Shown: positions 1-8,948, numbered from the stretch's first letter. The stretch: DNA of 64,000 nt from Parerythrobacter jejuensis (GCF_039536765.1 NZ_BAAAZF010000001.1:1612001-1676000); one strand, 5' to 3'. Numbers and translations: made by a program. Notes: a model not told the origin generated them from the letters alone.

Positions 1-228
1 GACTTGTTCCCCAGACGCGACCACAACATCATATTCGGCGGGATCATATAGTGCGTTGGCTTCGCGGCAGAAATTGACCAGCCGGTCTGTTTCTCCCGCC
101 ATCGCAGAAACGACAACTGCAACCTGATCACCGTTGGCGGCTTGTTTGCGGACAATCTGCGCCACACGGCGAATCCGTTCGGTCCCTGCCATCGAGGTTC
201 CGCCGAATTTCATCACGATGCGCGCCAC
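1..228 (-). CDS. lysC: Aspartate kinase, N-terminal part (gene runs off the left edge)
   Basis: The reverse strand reads VARIVMKFGGTSMAG and continues as an aspartokinase N-terminal amino-acid-kinase domain, with the KFGGTS nucleotide-binding motif at residues 7-12 and the VAVVVSAMAGET segment near residue 40. The enzyme phosphorylates L-aspartate in the first step of lysine, methionine, threonine and diaminopimelate synthesis. The GTG start at 228 is chosen because the protein aligns from MARIVMKFGG in alphaproteobacteria and a purine-rich AAGGTGGGG lies just upstream. Only 76 codons are inside the window, so the catalytic remainder and the regulatory ACT domains cannot be judged. It is divergent from the dioxygenase and ubiG genes, a common alphaproteobacterial neighbourhood. 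Confidence 0.93.
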   Translation of the reverse strand, partial: MARIVMKFGGTSMAGTERIRRVAQIVRKQAANGDQVAVVVSAMAGETDRLVNFCREANALYDPAEYDVVVASGEQV

Positions 229-362
229 TGCCCCACCTTTCAAAAGGTCCGCCTGTCCAAGCGCCAAGGGACTAAGGACGACATCGGTCAATGACAAGCA
301 GACTTGCGGTTTACGCTGCGATAGCGTTGATTGAGAGCCCGACAGGAAGAGGAGAGGCTGTG

Positions 363-1256
363 ATGCCCGAGCTCAAGCATTTTGGCAGCACAACTGACGC
401 CGCGACCCTTGCTGATGCGTTGCGCGAGGATGGCGCCTGCATCATTGACGACGCGATGGGCAACGGACAATTGGACCAGCTCAAGGCAGAGATCATGCCC
501 TATGTCGAGGCAACATCGATGGGCCAGGACGACTTCACCGGTCGCAATACCAGCCGGACCGGTGCGCTCGTGGCGCGATCAGAGGCCTGTCGCCAACTGG
601 TAATGGATGAACGATTGATCGGGGCTTGCGACGCGTTTCTCAAACCCTTCTGTGACGCGTACCAGCTGCATTTGACCCAGCTGATCCGCATCTTTCCGCA
701 ACAAGGCGAACAACCCCTGCACCGCGACCGACTTGCCTGGGGCGGATATCTGCCCGCCTCGCTGGAGCCGCAGCTCAATACAATCTGGGCCGTAACCGAC
801 TTTACCCGCGAGAATGGCGCAACCAGGGTGGTGCCCGGCTCCAATCATTGGGAGCCTGAGCGCACCGCAGAGGATCACGAAATTGGCTACGCAGAAATGA
901 CTGCTGGCTCTGTGCTCGTTTATTCCGGATCGGTCATTCACTCGGGCGGCAAGAACCAGTCCGACAGCAACAGGATGGGCCTCAACATCACCTATTGCCT
1001 CGGCTGGCTGCGTCAGGAAGAGAACCAGTATCTTTCCTGCCCGCCCGATATCGCCAAGGATTTCAGCCCGGAATTGCAGGCCCTGCTGGGATACGCCATG
1101 GGCAGTTATGCATTGGGCTATTTCACTCCTCCTCTGCCCCCCGGTGAAGGCCCGGAGATTACGCCACCTGACTGGTTGTTCGGCGCTTCTGCCAAGAGCT
1201 GGGGCGACAGCTTGTATGACAGCGTCAGCGAACGTGCGGCGAAGGGAGCCATGTGA
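363..1256 (+). CDS. Phytanoyl-CoA dioxygenase (PhyH) family protein
   Basis: A 297-residue protein with the iron and 2-oxoglutarate ligands expected of PhyH-type non-haem Fe(II) dioxygenases: H120-x-D122 in the segment PLHRDRLAW, a distal H193 in SGSVIHSGG, and R204 eleven residues later as the likely 2-oxoglutarate contact. The substrate cannot be read from sequence; members hydroxylate lipids, amino acids or small metabolites. The start at 363 follows a strong AGGAGAGG site; an upstream in-frame start at 291 would add 24 non-conserved residues. The stop codon is directly followed by the ubiG ATG, so the two genes are probably co-transcribed and translationally coupled. Confidence 0.82.
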   Translation: MPELKHFGSTTDAATLADALREDGACIIDDAMGNGQLDQLKAEIMPYVEATSMGQDDFTGRNTSRTGALVARSEACRQLVMDERLIGACDAFLKPFCDAYQLHLTQLIRIFPQQGEQPLHRDRLAWGGYLPASLEPQLNTIWAVTDFTRENGATRVVPGSNHWEPERTAEDHEIGYAEMTAGSVLVYSGSVIHSGGKNQSDSNRMGLNITYCLGWLRQEENQYLSCPPDIAKDFSPELQALLGYAMGSYALGYFTPPLPPGEGPEITPPDWLFGASAKSWGDSLYDSVSERAAKGAM

Positions 1257-1997
1257 ATGCCCGTAAACGGAGACACCTCCGCCACTATCCGGCCAGAGGA
1301 AGCCGCGCATTTCGGCGCGCTGGCGGCGGATTGGTGGGATCCGCAAGGGTCCTCCGCAATGCTGCACCAACTCAACCCGGTGCGGCTGCAATTCGTGCGC
1401 CAAGCAATCGATGTGCATTGGGGTGGCGATATCGAAGGCTTCGCTCCGCTTGAAGGCAAGACTGCGCTGGACGTCGGTTGCGGTGCCGGCTTGCTATGCG
1501 AGCCCTTGGCGCGGTTGGGTGCACACGTCACAGGTGTGGACGCGGCGGCGGAGAACATTGCGGCAGCCAAGGTTCATGCGGACGGTGTCGGGCTCGCCAT
1601 CGAGTATCGCCATGGCGAATTGGGTGAACTCGGTCTTGGTACCTATGATCTGGTGACTTGCCTCGAAGTGATCGAGCATGTCGCCGACAAAGAGGCATTT
1701 CTGGCCCAATTGGCTGCAAGGCTGGCGCCCGGTGGCCTGATGATCATCTCCACGCCCAACCGCACCGCTGCCAGCAGGTTGCTTCTGGTTGGTGCTGCCG
1801 AAGCGACGGGGCGAATTCCCAAAGGCACCCATCATTGGGACGATTTTGTCACGCCCGACGAGTTGGAGGCTTCACTCGGATCGGTCGGCCTACGATCTTG
1901 CGAGATGCGCGGCATTGCCTGGTCGGTGGGCAAGGGCTTGCATCTGTCTGACGACGTATCGCTCAATTACATCCTCAGCGTTGTAGCCGAAGGCTAG
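1257..1997 (+). CDS. ubiG: Ubiquinone biosynthesis O-methyltransferase
   Basis: A 246-residue class I SAM methyltransferase with the UbiG N-terminus (EAAHFGALAADWWDPQG, then LHQLNPVRL) and SAM-binding motif I LDVGCGAGLLCEPLA near residues 70-85. UbiG performs both O-methylations of the ubiquinone ring (demethylation precursors of Q) at the inner membrane. Length is normal for the family. It begins one base after the dioxygenase stop and sits divergently from lysC, as in many alphaproteobacteria. It converges on the GDPD gene, with a 4-bp overlap of the 3' ends. Identification is confident from motif spacing and context. Confidence 0.95.
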   Translation: MPVNGDTSATIRPEEAAHFGALAADWWDPQGSSAMLHQLNPVRLQFVRQAIDVHWGGDIEGFAPLEGKTALDVGCGAGLLCEPLARLGAHVTGVDAAAENIAAAKVHADGVGLAIEYRHGELGELGLGTYDLVTCLEVIEHVADKEAFLAQLAARLAPGGLMIISTPNRTAASRLLLVGAAEATGRIPKGTHHWDDFVTPDELEASLGSVGLRSCEMRGIAWSVGKGLHLSDDVSLNYILSVVAEG

Positions 1998-3064
1998 CCT
2001 TCTCCTCCTGCAGGTTCCCGAACGCACGCGCTCTCGCCCGATGCCAGCGCCGAAATGACGGGCGCCGGATCATCCGTGAACAGGCCATCGACCCCGGCAT
2101 CTTCCAGCATCGACACGAGGGTAGACAGACACCCGGCATCGGCTGGGTTCGCACCGCGCTGCAAGGCGGGCGGCAGGAACGCATTCTCCTTGCGCAAGGT
2201 CCAGGCATGCACCTTCATCCCGGCCGCCCTCGCATCGGCAACAAGTGATGTCGGCGTGCCATCCGCGTTCAGCACCAGCTGGAGATTGGCACCGACCCCG
2301 TCCGCATAGCGCGCCAGCACGGCCAGACCCTTGGCGCTGCTCATGAAAGCGTAGTTGGTGGTTTCGACATCCCATGGACGGCCCTCGGCCTTGATCAGCT
2401 GGATGAGGCGCATGTCGGTGACGCCATTGGCATCGATCAGCGGCGTTACCTCGAACGACTGGATAAACACCGGATCTTCTGCCGTGTCGTACCCGGCCGC
2501 ATTCAGCTGCGCGACCAGGGCGTTGACCATGTTCAGGCCGGTCGCCTGTTTGAAGTAGGTCGGGTGCTTCATTTCGGGATAGAGACCGATCCGGCGTCCG
2601 GTCTCGCTCTCCTTTCGCTTCACCAGATCGATGATTTCGGCCAAGGTCGGGACATCGTATTTCCCGTCAAAAGCGGTATTTTGAGGTCGCAGGTCCGGCA
2701 GCCGCTCGATTGCGCGCAGTGACTTCAATTCATCCAGTGTAAAGTCTTCGGTGAACCAGCCGGTAATGTCTGCTCCGTCGATCGACTTGGTCGTCTTGCG
2801 GCTGGCAAACTCGGACCGTTTAGCCACATCGGTTGTGGCAGATATGTCGTTCTCGTGGCGGGATACGAGCACGCCATCCTTGGTGAACACCAGATCGGGT
2901 TCGATGTAGTCGGCACCCTGGTCGATCGCGAGCTCATAGGCTGCCAGCGTATGTTCGGGCCGTTCCCCACTGGCTCCGCGATGGGCGATTATCAGCATAT
3001 CATCCTCCGCATAGGCGGGCACAGCCAACACCAGCATAAGCGCCGCAGACAGCCACTTCAGCAC
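1994..3064 (-). CDS. Secreted glycerophosphodiester phosphodiesterase
   Basis: A 356-residue exported enzyme with a signal peptide (VLKWLSAALMLVLAVPAYA, cleavage after AYA) and a GDPD TIM barrel. It shows the HRG catalytic motif in LIIAHRGASGERPEHT, the metal ligands in DYIEPDLVFTKDG, and the second catalytic histidine in VSRHEN. It hydrolyses glycerophosphodiesters to glycerol-3-phosphate and an alcohol in the periplasm; the arrangement resembles periplasmic GlpQ rather than cytosolic UgpQ. The GTG start at 3064 has GGGAG eight bases upstream; a GTG at 3079 is an alternative. It overlaps the 3' end of the Spx/ArsC-like gene by a few bases, indicating co-transcription. Confidence 0.88.
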   Translation of the reverse strand: MLKWLSAALMLVLAVPAYAEDDMLIIAHRGASGERPEHTLAAYELAIDQGADYIEPDLVFTKDGVLVSRHENDISATTDVAKRSEFASRKTTKSIDGADITGWFTEDFTLDELKSLRAIERLPDLRPQNTAFDGKYDVPTLAEIIDLVKRKESETGRRIGLYPEMKHPTYFKQATGLNMVNALVAQLNAAGYDTAEDPVFIQSFEVTPLIDANGVTDMRLIQLIKAEGRPWDVETTNYAFMSSAKGLAVLARYADGVGANLQLVLNADGTPTSLVADARAAGMKVHAWTLRKENAFLPPALQRGANPADAGCLSTLVSMLEDAGVDGLFTDDPAPVISALASGESACVREPAGGEG

Positions 3065-3411
3065 CAGGCGTTCTCCCACTCGCTCTCGGCAAAGCCGACC
3101 AGGATACGCGCGCCATCCTCATGCTCGGCGACGGGACGTTTGATCATGCTGGTGTGTTCTTCCATCAGCGCGATGGCTTTGGTGCGATCGATGTCGGCTT
3201 TGTCCGCATCATCCAGTTTCCGGAATGTCGTGCCTCTTCTGTTGAGCAGCACTTCCCATCCCACACGATCGGCCCAACGTACCAGCTGGCCGCGCTCGAC
3301 GCCTTCCTTCTTGTAGTCGTGGAACGTGTACTCAATCGCATTCGCATCGAGCCATTTGCGCGCCTTCTTGACCGTGTCGCAATTGGGGATGCCGTAAATG
3401 TGGATCGTCAT
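3058..3411 (-). CDS. ArsC/Spx-family (YffB-like) protein
   Basis: A 117-residue thioredoxin-fold protein of the ArsC/Spx superfamily: MTIHIYGIPNCDTVKKARKWL at the N-terminus with a single cysteine (C10) in a CDTV motif, followed by NRRGTTFRKL and MIKRPVAEHEDG, the proline-containing strand typical of the family. It lacks a CX2C redox pair, which fits the YffB branch rather than Spx proper. YffB-type proteins are proposed glutathione-dependent thiol reductases, but the in vivo role is not settled. It overlaps the downstream phosphodiesterase gene, suggesting one transcript. Arsenate reductase activity should not be assumed. Confidence 0.85.
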   Translation of the reverse strand: MTIHIYGIPNCDTVKKARKWLDANAIEYTFHDYKKEGVERGQLVRWADRVGWEVLLNRRGTTFRKLDDADKADIDRTKAIALMEEHTSMIKRPVAEHEDGARILVGFAESEWENAWC

Positions 3412-3576
3412 CGGTAAGTCCTACAGGATGGAACACATGGAACACGGTCCTGGCGTCAAAAACGCCGGACGTGAAAGGGTGATGACATCGTGCCAGAAAG
3501 TGCGGAACTGGACGACAGCTTGTATCCCATGGCCGCGACTTAACCACAGCTGCTGCTGTAGGACAGTCATCAACCT

Positions 3577-3876
3577 TTACGGAAAGCGATGGATGCGCGG
3601 ATCGTCGCAGGCAAACAAAGTGTACTCCGAATAATAGTCTGAACGCCCCCGCGCCTGCACCTGGGCATGATCGTGATGGCGCCGCCATGCGAGGGCAGCG
3701 GCTTCGCTGGCCCATTCCGATAGCGCAATCATCTCGCCATCATCGGCAGCATAGGTCTTGAAGGACACAAACCCCGGCTGCTGCGCCGCGAGATCCTCCA
3801 TCGCCTGCGCCTCTGCATCATAGGCCTGCTGGTCGATATCGGCCCGTTTGCGATTGCGGAAGACGACCAGGAACAT
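3577..3876 (-). CDS. Antibiotic biosynthesis monooxygenase (ABM) domain protein
   Basis: A 99-residue single-domain protein with the ferredoxin-like ABM fold: N-terminal strand MFLVVFRNRKRAD, helix ending in AAQQPGFVSFKTY, then MIALSEWASEAAALAWRRHHDH with the conserved tryptophans and histidines. Small ABM proteins include haem-degrading IsdG-like enzymes and quinone or flavin-independent monooxygenases; the substrate here is unknown. The start follows the ruvC stop almost directly (3879), so it is probably the distal gene of yebC-ruvC. A hairpin without a U-tract (3447-3470) lies between this gene and the Spx-like gene. Confidence 0.8.
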   Translation of the reverse strand: MFLVVFRNRKRADIDQQAYDAEAQAMEDLAAQQPGFVSFKTYAADDGEMIALSEWASEAAALAWRRHHDHAQVQARGRSDYYSEYTLFACDDPRIHRFP

Positions 3877-3878
3877 GG

Positions 3879-4352
3879 CTACATCCCCCGCCCGAGATGC
3901 GCGTCAGCAATCGCCACCGCCAATGCGTCCGCAGCATCCGCGCCCGCGACCTCTGCTCCGGGCAACAGCACTTTCAACATCGCTTGCACCTGCGCCTTGT
4001 CGGCAGCCCCTGTCCCCACAACGGCCTTCTTCACCTTGCGCGCGGCGTGCTCGTTGACCGTCAGGCCGCTTGCGGCACATGCGGCCAAAACCACCCCGCG
4101 CGCCTGCGCCAGTTTCAAGGTCGATTGCGGGTTCTTGTTGACGAAAACTTCCTCAGCCGCAGCGCGGTCAACCTGGTGCGTTGCAACCACAGAGGCAATT
4201 GCATCGTGAAGGTGATGCAGCCGCTCGGCAATCGGCGCCTTGGCATCGGTTTTCACCTGCCCGTTGGCAATGTGGATCAGGCGTGCACCCACGGCCCGCA
4301 CCACGCCCCAGCCGGTGCAGCTGAGCGAGGGATCAAGGCCGAGGATCAGCAC
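3879..4352 (-). CDS. ruvC: Crossover junction endodeoxyribonuclease RuvC
   Basis: A 157-residue Holliday-junction resolvase with the RNase H-like acidic tetrad: D6 in LILGLDPSLSCTG, the glutamates in AAAEEVFVNKNPQ, and the aspartates in GADAADALAVAIADAH. It cuts four-way junctions with RuvAB during recombination. The GTG start at 4352 is preferred because it begins at the conserved first strand and avoids overlap with yebC (stop at 4364); an upstream ATG at 4415 would add 21 residues encoded inside yebC. The order yebC-ruvC matches the usual bacterial neighbourhood, but ruvA and ruvB are not adjacent. Confidence 0.95.
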   Translation of the reverse strand: MLILGLDPSLSCTGWGVVRAVGARLIHIANGQVKTDAKAPIAERLHHLHDAIASVVATHQVDRAAAEEVFVNKNPQSTLKLAQARGVVLAACAASGLTVNEHAARKVKKAVVGTGAADKAQVQAMLKVLLPGAEVAGADAADALAVAIADAHLGRGM

Positions 4353-4363
4353 AGCCCGCCCGA

Positions 4364-5110
4364 TCAGCTGTCGAGCTTGGCCATGATCTCGTCGGAGATT
4401 TCGTAATTGCCCCAAACGGTCTGGACGTCATCGTCATCGTCCAGCGTATCGATCAGTTTGAGCAGCGTGCCAGCGCCCTTCTCGTCGAGATCGACCGTAA
4501 TGTTGGGCTTCCACGCCAGCTTGACTTCCTTGGCCTCACCCAGCGCTGTCTCAAGACTGGAGGCGACTTCGTGCAGATCCTCGGCAGCGGTCCAGATTTC
4601 GTGGGCATCGTCAGACGATTGGATGTCTTCGGCACCCGCCTCCAGCGCCGCTTCGAGGACTTTTTCCTCGTCGCCGGCTTCGGCGCCATACTCGATATAG
4701 CCAAGCCGTTCGAACCCGTGCGCAACCGAACCTTCGGTGCCCAGATTGCCGCCATTCTTGCTGAATGCGGTGCGCACAGCGGTGGCAGTGCGGTTGCGGT
4801 TGTCGGTCAAGGCCTCGACAATAATTGCCGATCCACCCGGGCCGTACCCCTCGTAGCGCACTTCTTCGTAGTTCTCATCATCCCCTGCGCTCGCCTTGTC
4901 GATTGCGCGCTGGATATTGTCTTTGGGCATCGACTGCGCCTTTGCGGTGTTGACCGCCAGCCGCAGGCGCGGGTTCATGTCCGGATCGGGCGTGCCCATC
5001 TTGGCCGCAACGGTAATCTCGCGGCTGAGCTTGGAGAAGAGATTGGACCGTTTCTTGTCCTGCGCACCCTTGCGGTGCATGATATTCTTGAATTTGGAAT
5101 GGCCTGCCAT
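4364..5110 (-). CDS. yebC: YebC/PmpR family protein (TACO1-like translation/transcription factor)
   Basis: A 248-residue protein starting [18 protein letters not shown], the invariant YebC N-terminus, with [14 protein letters not shown] and the mid-protein [12 protein letters not shown] block. The family has been linked to transcriptional control (PmpR) and to relief of ribosome stalling on proline-rich stretches; both roles are reported for homologues and neither is shown here. Length is normal. It is 12 bp upstream of ruvC on the same strand, a widely conserved pairing. Confidence 0.95.
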   Translation of the reverse strand: MAGHSKFKNIMHRKGAQDKKRSNLFSKLSREITVAAKMGTPDPDMNPRLRLAVNTAKAQSMPKDNIQRAIDKASAGDDENYEEVRYEGYGPGGSAIIVEALTDNRNRTATAVRTAFSKNGGNLGTEGSVAHGFERLGYIEYGAEAGDEEKVLEAALEAGAEDIQSSDDAHEIWTAAEDLHEVASSLETALGEAKEVKLAWKPNITVDLDEKGAGTLLKLIDTLDDDDDVQTVWGNYEISDEIMAKLDS

Positions 5111-5192
5111 GGGAACTCTGTTTCGATTGGCTGAAAAGACTAAGGGCGCGGCCTAGCCCAGCCACGCCCATGCTTCAACATCCAGCGGAGCG

Positions 5193-5540
5193 TCACACCT
5201 TCACCGCTGTGCCGCTGGCGCTGACCATCAGCATCGAGCCATTGGCACCGATCACTTCATAGTCGAGATCAATCCCGACCACGGCATTGCCGCCGCGACT
5301 GGCTGTTTCGGCCTGCAATTCCTCGATCGCCTGGTTGCGCGCATCGGCGAGGATGCGCTCATAGCTGCCCGAACGCCCGCCAACGATATCGCGAATATTG
5401 GCAAACATGTCGCGAAACACGTTTGCACCAACAATCACTTCGCCCGTCACGATGCCGAGATATTGCTGGATCGGTTGCCCCTCGATGGTGGGTGTGGTCG
5501 TTACAATAACGCCGCGCGCGTCTTTCCAGGGACCTGCCAT
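5193..5540 (-). CDS. YbjQ family (UPF0145) heavy-metal-binding-domain protein
   Basis: A 115-residue protein with the YbjQ signature: [40 protein letters not shown], and the C-terminal [11 protein letters not shown] and [13 protein letters not shown] segments. The fold is a pentameric small domain annotated as heavy-metal-binding; no biochemical role is established. The ATG at 5540 has AGGAAG eight bases upstream. The 60-bp gap to gapR contains an AT-rich inverted repeat that may be its operator or promoter (5568-5585). Confidence 0.85.
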   Translation of the reverse strand: MAGPWKDARGVIVTTTPTIEGQPIQQYLGIVTGEVIVGANVFRDMFANIRDIVGGRSGSYERILADARNQAIEELQAETASRGGNAVVGIDLDYEVIGANGSMLMVSASGTAVKV

Positions 5541-5567
5541 AGTCGTTCTTCCTCGCCTTGAATTGGT

Positions 5568-5585
5568 GTATTACCTATATAATAC
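5568..5585. promoter_or_regulatory. AT-rich inverted repeat before the YbjQ gene
   Basis: GTATTA-N6-TAATAC is a perfect six-base inverted repeat 28 bp upstream of the YbjQ start, in an AT-rich island (TATAAT-like on both strands) within GC-rich surroundings. It could be a -10 region, an operator overlapping it, or both. No regulator is identified. Confidence 0.4.
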
Positions 5586-5599
5586 GGGGAGCATGAAAT

Positions 5600-5836
5600 T
5601 CAACCGAGCCCGAGCGCCGCCTTATAAGTATCCAGGACCATTTCCATTTCGCTGCGATCATCCGGCTTCATCTTGCGCAGGCGCACCACCTGCCGCATGA
5701 TTTTCGGATCATAGCCGACCGCCTTGGCCTCGGCATAGACGTCGCGAATATCGTCGGCGATGCCCTTCTTTTCTTCCTCGAGGCGTTCGATGCGCTCGAT
5801 CAGCAGGCGCAGGCGGTCGTCGGTGGCTTCAGCCAT
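5600..5836 (-). CDS. gapR: GapR-like nucleoid-associated protein (DUF2312)
   Basis: A 78-residue protein matching the DUF2312/GapR family: an N-terminal coiled coil ([20 protein letters not shown]) followed by [20 protein letters not shown] and a C-terminal basic helix [14 protein letters not shown]. GapR forms a clamp around overtwisted, AT-rich DNA ahead of RNA polymerase and replication forks and is essential or important in Caulobacter. Length is close to the usual 80-90 residues. A GGAG site lies upstream of the ATG. It is a strong alphaproteobacterial marker. Confidence 0.93.
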   Translation of the reverse strand: MAEATDDRLRLLIERIERLEEEKKGIADDIRDVYAEAKAVGYDPKIMRQVVRLRKMKPDDRSEMEMVLDTYKAALGLG

Positions 5837-5929
5837 GGTCAGTCAGCTCCAGAATATGTGAGAATCAGTTGACGTTGCGATAGCGGCACGGATGCAAAGG
5901 CGGAACCGGCTTGTCGGATTTTCCTGCGA

Positions 5930-6244
5930 CTAAATGGCCTTGTTCTTTGCCAGGCTCGCTTCCATCGCCTTGATCTGCGCATCGGTGGCCGGCGTCTGAC
6001 GGGTGGCTTTCCATTCCTCCATCGGCATGCCGTGGATCAATTCGCGCGCGGCAGCCTTGTCGCCATCGTAGCCCGCGTCGCGGATCCAGTCGGCAAGGCA
6101 ATTGCGGCAAAAGCCCGATAGCGCCATCAATGCGATATTCTGCGCATCATGGCGGTGCTGCAAATGCCGGACCAGCCGGCGGAATGCGGCAGCGGCGACG
6201 GCATCATCGAGCTGGTCGAGAGCTTGGGTTGAATTCGTATCCAT
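5930..6244 (-). CDS. DUF1244 domain-containing protein
   Basis: A 104-residue protein with the DUF1244 core: AAFRRLVRHLQHRHDAQNIALMALSGFCRNCLADW, including the conserved FCRNC cysteine pair, then the HGMPMEEWK segment. The family is common in alphaproteobacteria and has no assigned function; the cysteine pair could bind metal or be redox active, which is inference. The ATG at 6244 follows AAGGAA at eight bases, so the longer reading that starts at 6298 inside the pyk leader is unlikely. It is divergent from pyk with a very short (48 bp) shared promoter region. Confidence 0.82.
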   Translation of the reverse strand: MDTNSTQALDQLDDAVAAAAFRRLVRHLQHRHDAQNIALMALSGFCRNCLADWIRDAGYDGDKAAARELIHGMPMEEWKATRQTPATDAQIKAMEASLAKNKAI

Positions 6245-6292
6245 TGTTACTATTCCTTGAGTTGCAACATGGCTGTGCCATAGCATCGGCCC

Positions 6293-7762
6293 ATGCAAAA
6301 GCTTGATCCCCGTGGCCGCAAGGTCAAGATCCTAGCCACCACCGGCCCGGCCTCCAATTCCCCGGAAATGCTGCGTCGCCTGTTCAAGGCGGGTGCCGAT
6401 GCGTTTCGAGTCAATATGAGCCATGGCGAGCATGCCCAGCATGCCAAGACCATGGCAGCCATCCGCGAGCTGGAGCGCGAGTTTTATCGGCCCGTAGCCA
6501 TCCTTTGCGATCTGCAAGGGCCCAAGCTGCGAGTCGGTTCGTTCAAGGACGGCAAGGCGGTGATCCGCCATTCGGGCCACTTCACCCTTGATCGCAATCC
6601 GGAGCCGGGGGACGAAACCCGCGTCGAGCTGCCCCATCCCGAGTTATTCGGCCTTTTGGAAAAGGGCCAGCGCCTGCTGATCAATGACGGCAAGATCCGC
6701 CTCCGGGTGATCAAAGCCGATGACGAGAAGATCCTCTGCTCGGCCGAAGTCGGCGGGGTCATATCCGACCGCAAGGGCGTGAATGTGCCCGACGCGGAAA
6801 TCCCGATCCCCGCACTGACCGAGAAGGATCGCAAGGATCTGGCTTTCGCGATGGAAAACGGCGCCGACTGGATCGGCCTCAGCTTCGTCCAGCGCCCTGA
6901 AGATCTGGCTGAAGCGCGCAAGCTGATGGTTGGTCCTGATGGCAAGCCGCGCGGCGCGCTGTGTGCCAAGATCGAAAAGCCGATGGCTGTACGGCGTCTC
7001 GATGAACTGATCGAAATGTCGGATGGCATCATGGTCGCGCGTGGTGACCTGGGCGTGGAGCTGGAGCCGCAGGAAGTCCCGCCACTACAGAAGAAAATCG
7101 TCAACGCCACCCGCCTCAAGGGCAAGCCGGTGATTGTGGCGACACAGATGCTGGAAAGCATGATCGAAAGCCCGGCCCCGACCCGTGCCGAAGTCTCCGA
7201 TGTCGCCAATGCCGTTTATGATGGCGCCGATGCCGTCATGCTGAGCGCCGAAACCGCAGCCGGCGACTGGCCCGAGGAAGCCGTCACCATCATGCACAAG
7301 ATCGCGGTGCAGGTGGAGCAGGACGAGGACTACGTCGAACGGGTCCGCTTGCTCGATACGCCGCCCGACCCGACCACTGCCGACGCGCTCAGCCACGCCT
7401 GCATGACCATCGCCGACACGGTACCGATTGCTGCGATAACGGTGTTCACTGGTAGCGGCTCGACCGCACGGCGCGTGGCGCGTGAGCGGCCCAGCGTGCC
7501 GATGCTGGTCTTGACCCCGGAAATGCGCACCGCCCGCCGCACCGCGCTGCTGTGGGGCGCCCATTCGGTCGCGACCAAGGATATCGGCAGCTTCGAAGAA
7601 ATGATCGCCAAGGGCAAGCGCATGGCCCTGCGCCACGGATTTGGCACGGCAGGCAGCAAGCTGATCGCCTTGGCCGGCGTTCCTTTCGGGACACCGGGCA
7701 GCACCAATCTGTTGCATGTCGTAACACTCAAGGGTGACGAGCTGGACAAGCGCGAGGACTAG
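6293..7762 (+). CDS. pyk: Pyruvate kinase
   Basis: A 489-residue enzyme with a complete pyruvate kinase layout: N-terminal KVKILATTGPASN, the B domain after DLQGPKLRVG, the catalytic lysine/magnesium region ALCAKIEKPMA and DGIMVARGDLGVE, the potassium/ADP region VATQMLESMIESP, and the C-terminal regulatory domain. It converts phosphoenolpyruvate and ADP to pyruvate and ATP at the end of glycolysis/Entner-Doudoroff. No clear Shine-Dalgarno lies before the ATG, so a very short leader or leaderless message is possible. It is divergent from the DUF1244 gene. Confidence 0.96.
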   Translation: MQKLDPRGRKVKILATTGPASNSPEMLRRLFKAGADAFRVNMSHGEHAQHAKTMAAIRELEREFYRPVAILCDLQGPKLRVGSFKDGKAVIRHSGHFTLDRNPEPGDETRVELPHPELFGLLEKGQRLLINDGKIRLRVIKADDEKILCSAEVGGVISDRKGVNVPDAEIPIPALTEKDRKDLAFAMENGADWIGLSFVQRPEDLAEARKLMVGPDGKPRGALCAKIEKPMAVRRLDELIEMSDGIMVARGDLGVELEPQEVPPLQKKIVNATRLKGKPVIVATQMLESMIESPAPTRAEVSDVANAVYDGADAVMLSAETAAGDWPEEAVTIMHKIAVQVEQDEDYVERVRLLDTPPDPTTADALSHACMTIADTVPIAAITVFTGSGSTARRVARERPSVPMLVLTPEMRTARRTALLWGAHSVATKDIGSFEEMIAKGKRMALRHGFGTAGSKLIALAGVPFGTPGSTNLLHVVTLKGDELDKRED

Positions 7763-7811
7763 TTATCAGCCTTCGGGGTTCAGTTCGTTCCTGGCGCTCG
7801 AGAACCAATTC

Positions 7812-8948
7812 TCAGTCACGGTTGCCATTGAGCGGCCTAGACAAGACAACTTCATTTGCGGAACCGGAATTGGCAAACACGATGTCGGGCAGGCCGTCTG
7901 AGTTCATGTCGCCGATTGCCACTCCGTAGGTATCCGATGCACTCGGGATGATCTGACGTGAGAACTTCCCTGCTCCATCATTTCGGTAGAGTATATTCGG
8001 CCCGTCTGCCCCGGCGACAAGATCGATGTCGCCATCTTGGTCCAGATCACCGGCAGCCAAGGCCTGCACAGCTTCACCCGCTTGGCCGAAGACTGTCGGA
8101 TCCGCGTTCAATCCGGCAGACTCCTGCAGATACAGCAAATGTGGGCCGTCTGTGGAGGCTAAAACAATATCCGGTCTTCCATCGCCATTCAGATCCTCCA
8201 GCGCAGCCTTGCGGTGATCCCCTTCGCTCTCGGGCAGAGGGTGAACTCGAAATGCGCCGGTACCGTCATTGACCATGACCACGCTGGCTGCGCCATCCCG
8301 CCGGGCGATAACGAGGTCGACATCACCGTCACCATCCACATCTCCGTCCACGACTCCTGTCGATCCGAACCCCTCATCTGGAAAGTCGGTGCCACTCTGA
8401 AAGCCGCCGCGCCCATCTCCACGATAGAAACGATCCGGTGTGCGGCGTGTCACCACAACTAGGTCCAGGGCTCGGTCGCCGTCCAAGTCAGCAAGAACGG
8501 CCGATCGCGCAGGCCCTGCACTTTCCGCCAATTCGCCCTGCAAAACCATGTTTCCATGCCCATCGTTCAGAAACCACTGCACAGGCAGCATGTCTCTCAC
8601 CACGACTGCATCAACATCACCGTCACCGTCTATATCGCCAGCCTGGACGGTGTAGCTTGCCGATCTTGCGACGCCCAAGGGCCGGGCTTCAAGCAGTTTG
8701 CCCGATCCGGAATTCAGGAAGACAAAATCTCGCTGGGCCCAATGGCGACCATTTGCCAGAACCACATCCAGATCACCATCGCCATCCATGTCGGCAAGTG
8801 AAACATCTGCTGATCGGTTGGCTTCTATATCGAATTCCAGAAAGGGGTGCTGCCGGAATTCCAGCAGCACATCTTCCGCTCCAGCAACGCCTCCGGTCAA
8901 AAGGACAATGGCAGCGACCACCTTGGCCAGGGAGTGCGAATAGGACAT
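7812..8948 (-). CDS. Secreted FG-GAP/VCBS repeat protein
   Basis: A 378-residue exported protein with a signal peptide (SYSHSLAKVVAAIVLLTGGVAGA) and about seven FG-GAP-type repeats, each with a calcium-binding DxDxDGxxD loop (for example DMDGDGDLDVV, DIDGDGDVDAV, DLNGDGRPDIV, DMNSDGLPDIV). The repeats predict a seven-bladed beta-propeller, as in integrin alpha chains and many bacterial surface proteins. The ligand is unknown. The start at 8948 follows GGGGAAGGAAG; an upstream start at 9005 is less likely. It lies directly downstream of gltX on the same strand. Confidence 0.85.
   Translation of the reverse strand: MSYSHSLAKVVAAIVLLTGGVAGAEDVLLEFRQHPFLEFDIEANRSADVSLADMDGDGDLDVVLANGRHWAQRDFVFLNSGSGKLLEARPLGVARSASYTVQAGDIDGDGDVDAVVVRDMLPVQWFLNDGHGNMVLQGELAESAGPARSAVLADLDGDRALDLVVVTRRTPDRFYRGDGRGGFQSGTDFPDEGFGSTGVVDGDVDGDGDVDLVIARRDGAASVVMVNDGTGAFRVHPLPESEGDHRKAALEDLNGDGRPDIVLASTDGPHLLYLQESAGLNADPTVFGQAGEAVQALAAGDLDQDGDIDLVAGADGPNILYRNDGAGKFSRQIIPSASDTYGVAIGDMNSDGLPDIVFANSGSANEVVLSRPLNGNRD

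Noticed and set aside
3447..3470. Terminator between the ABM and Spx-like genes
   Set aside because: GTCC..GGCGT-N5-ACGCC-GGAC folds well but lacks a U-tract on either strand; it may be an mRNA structure only.
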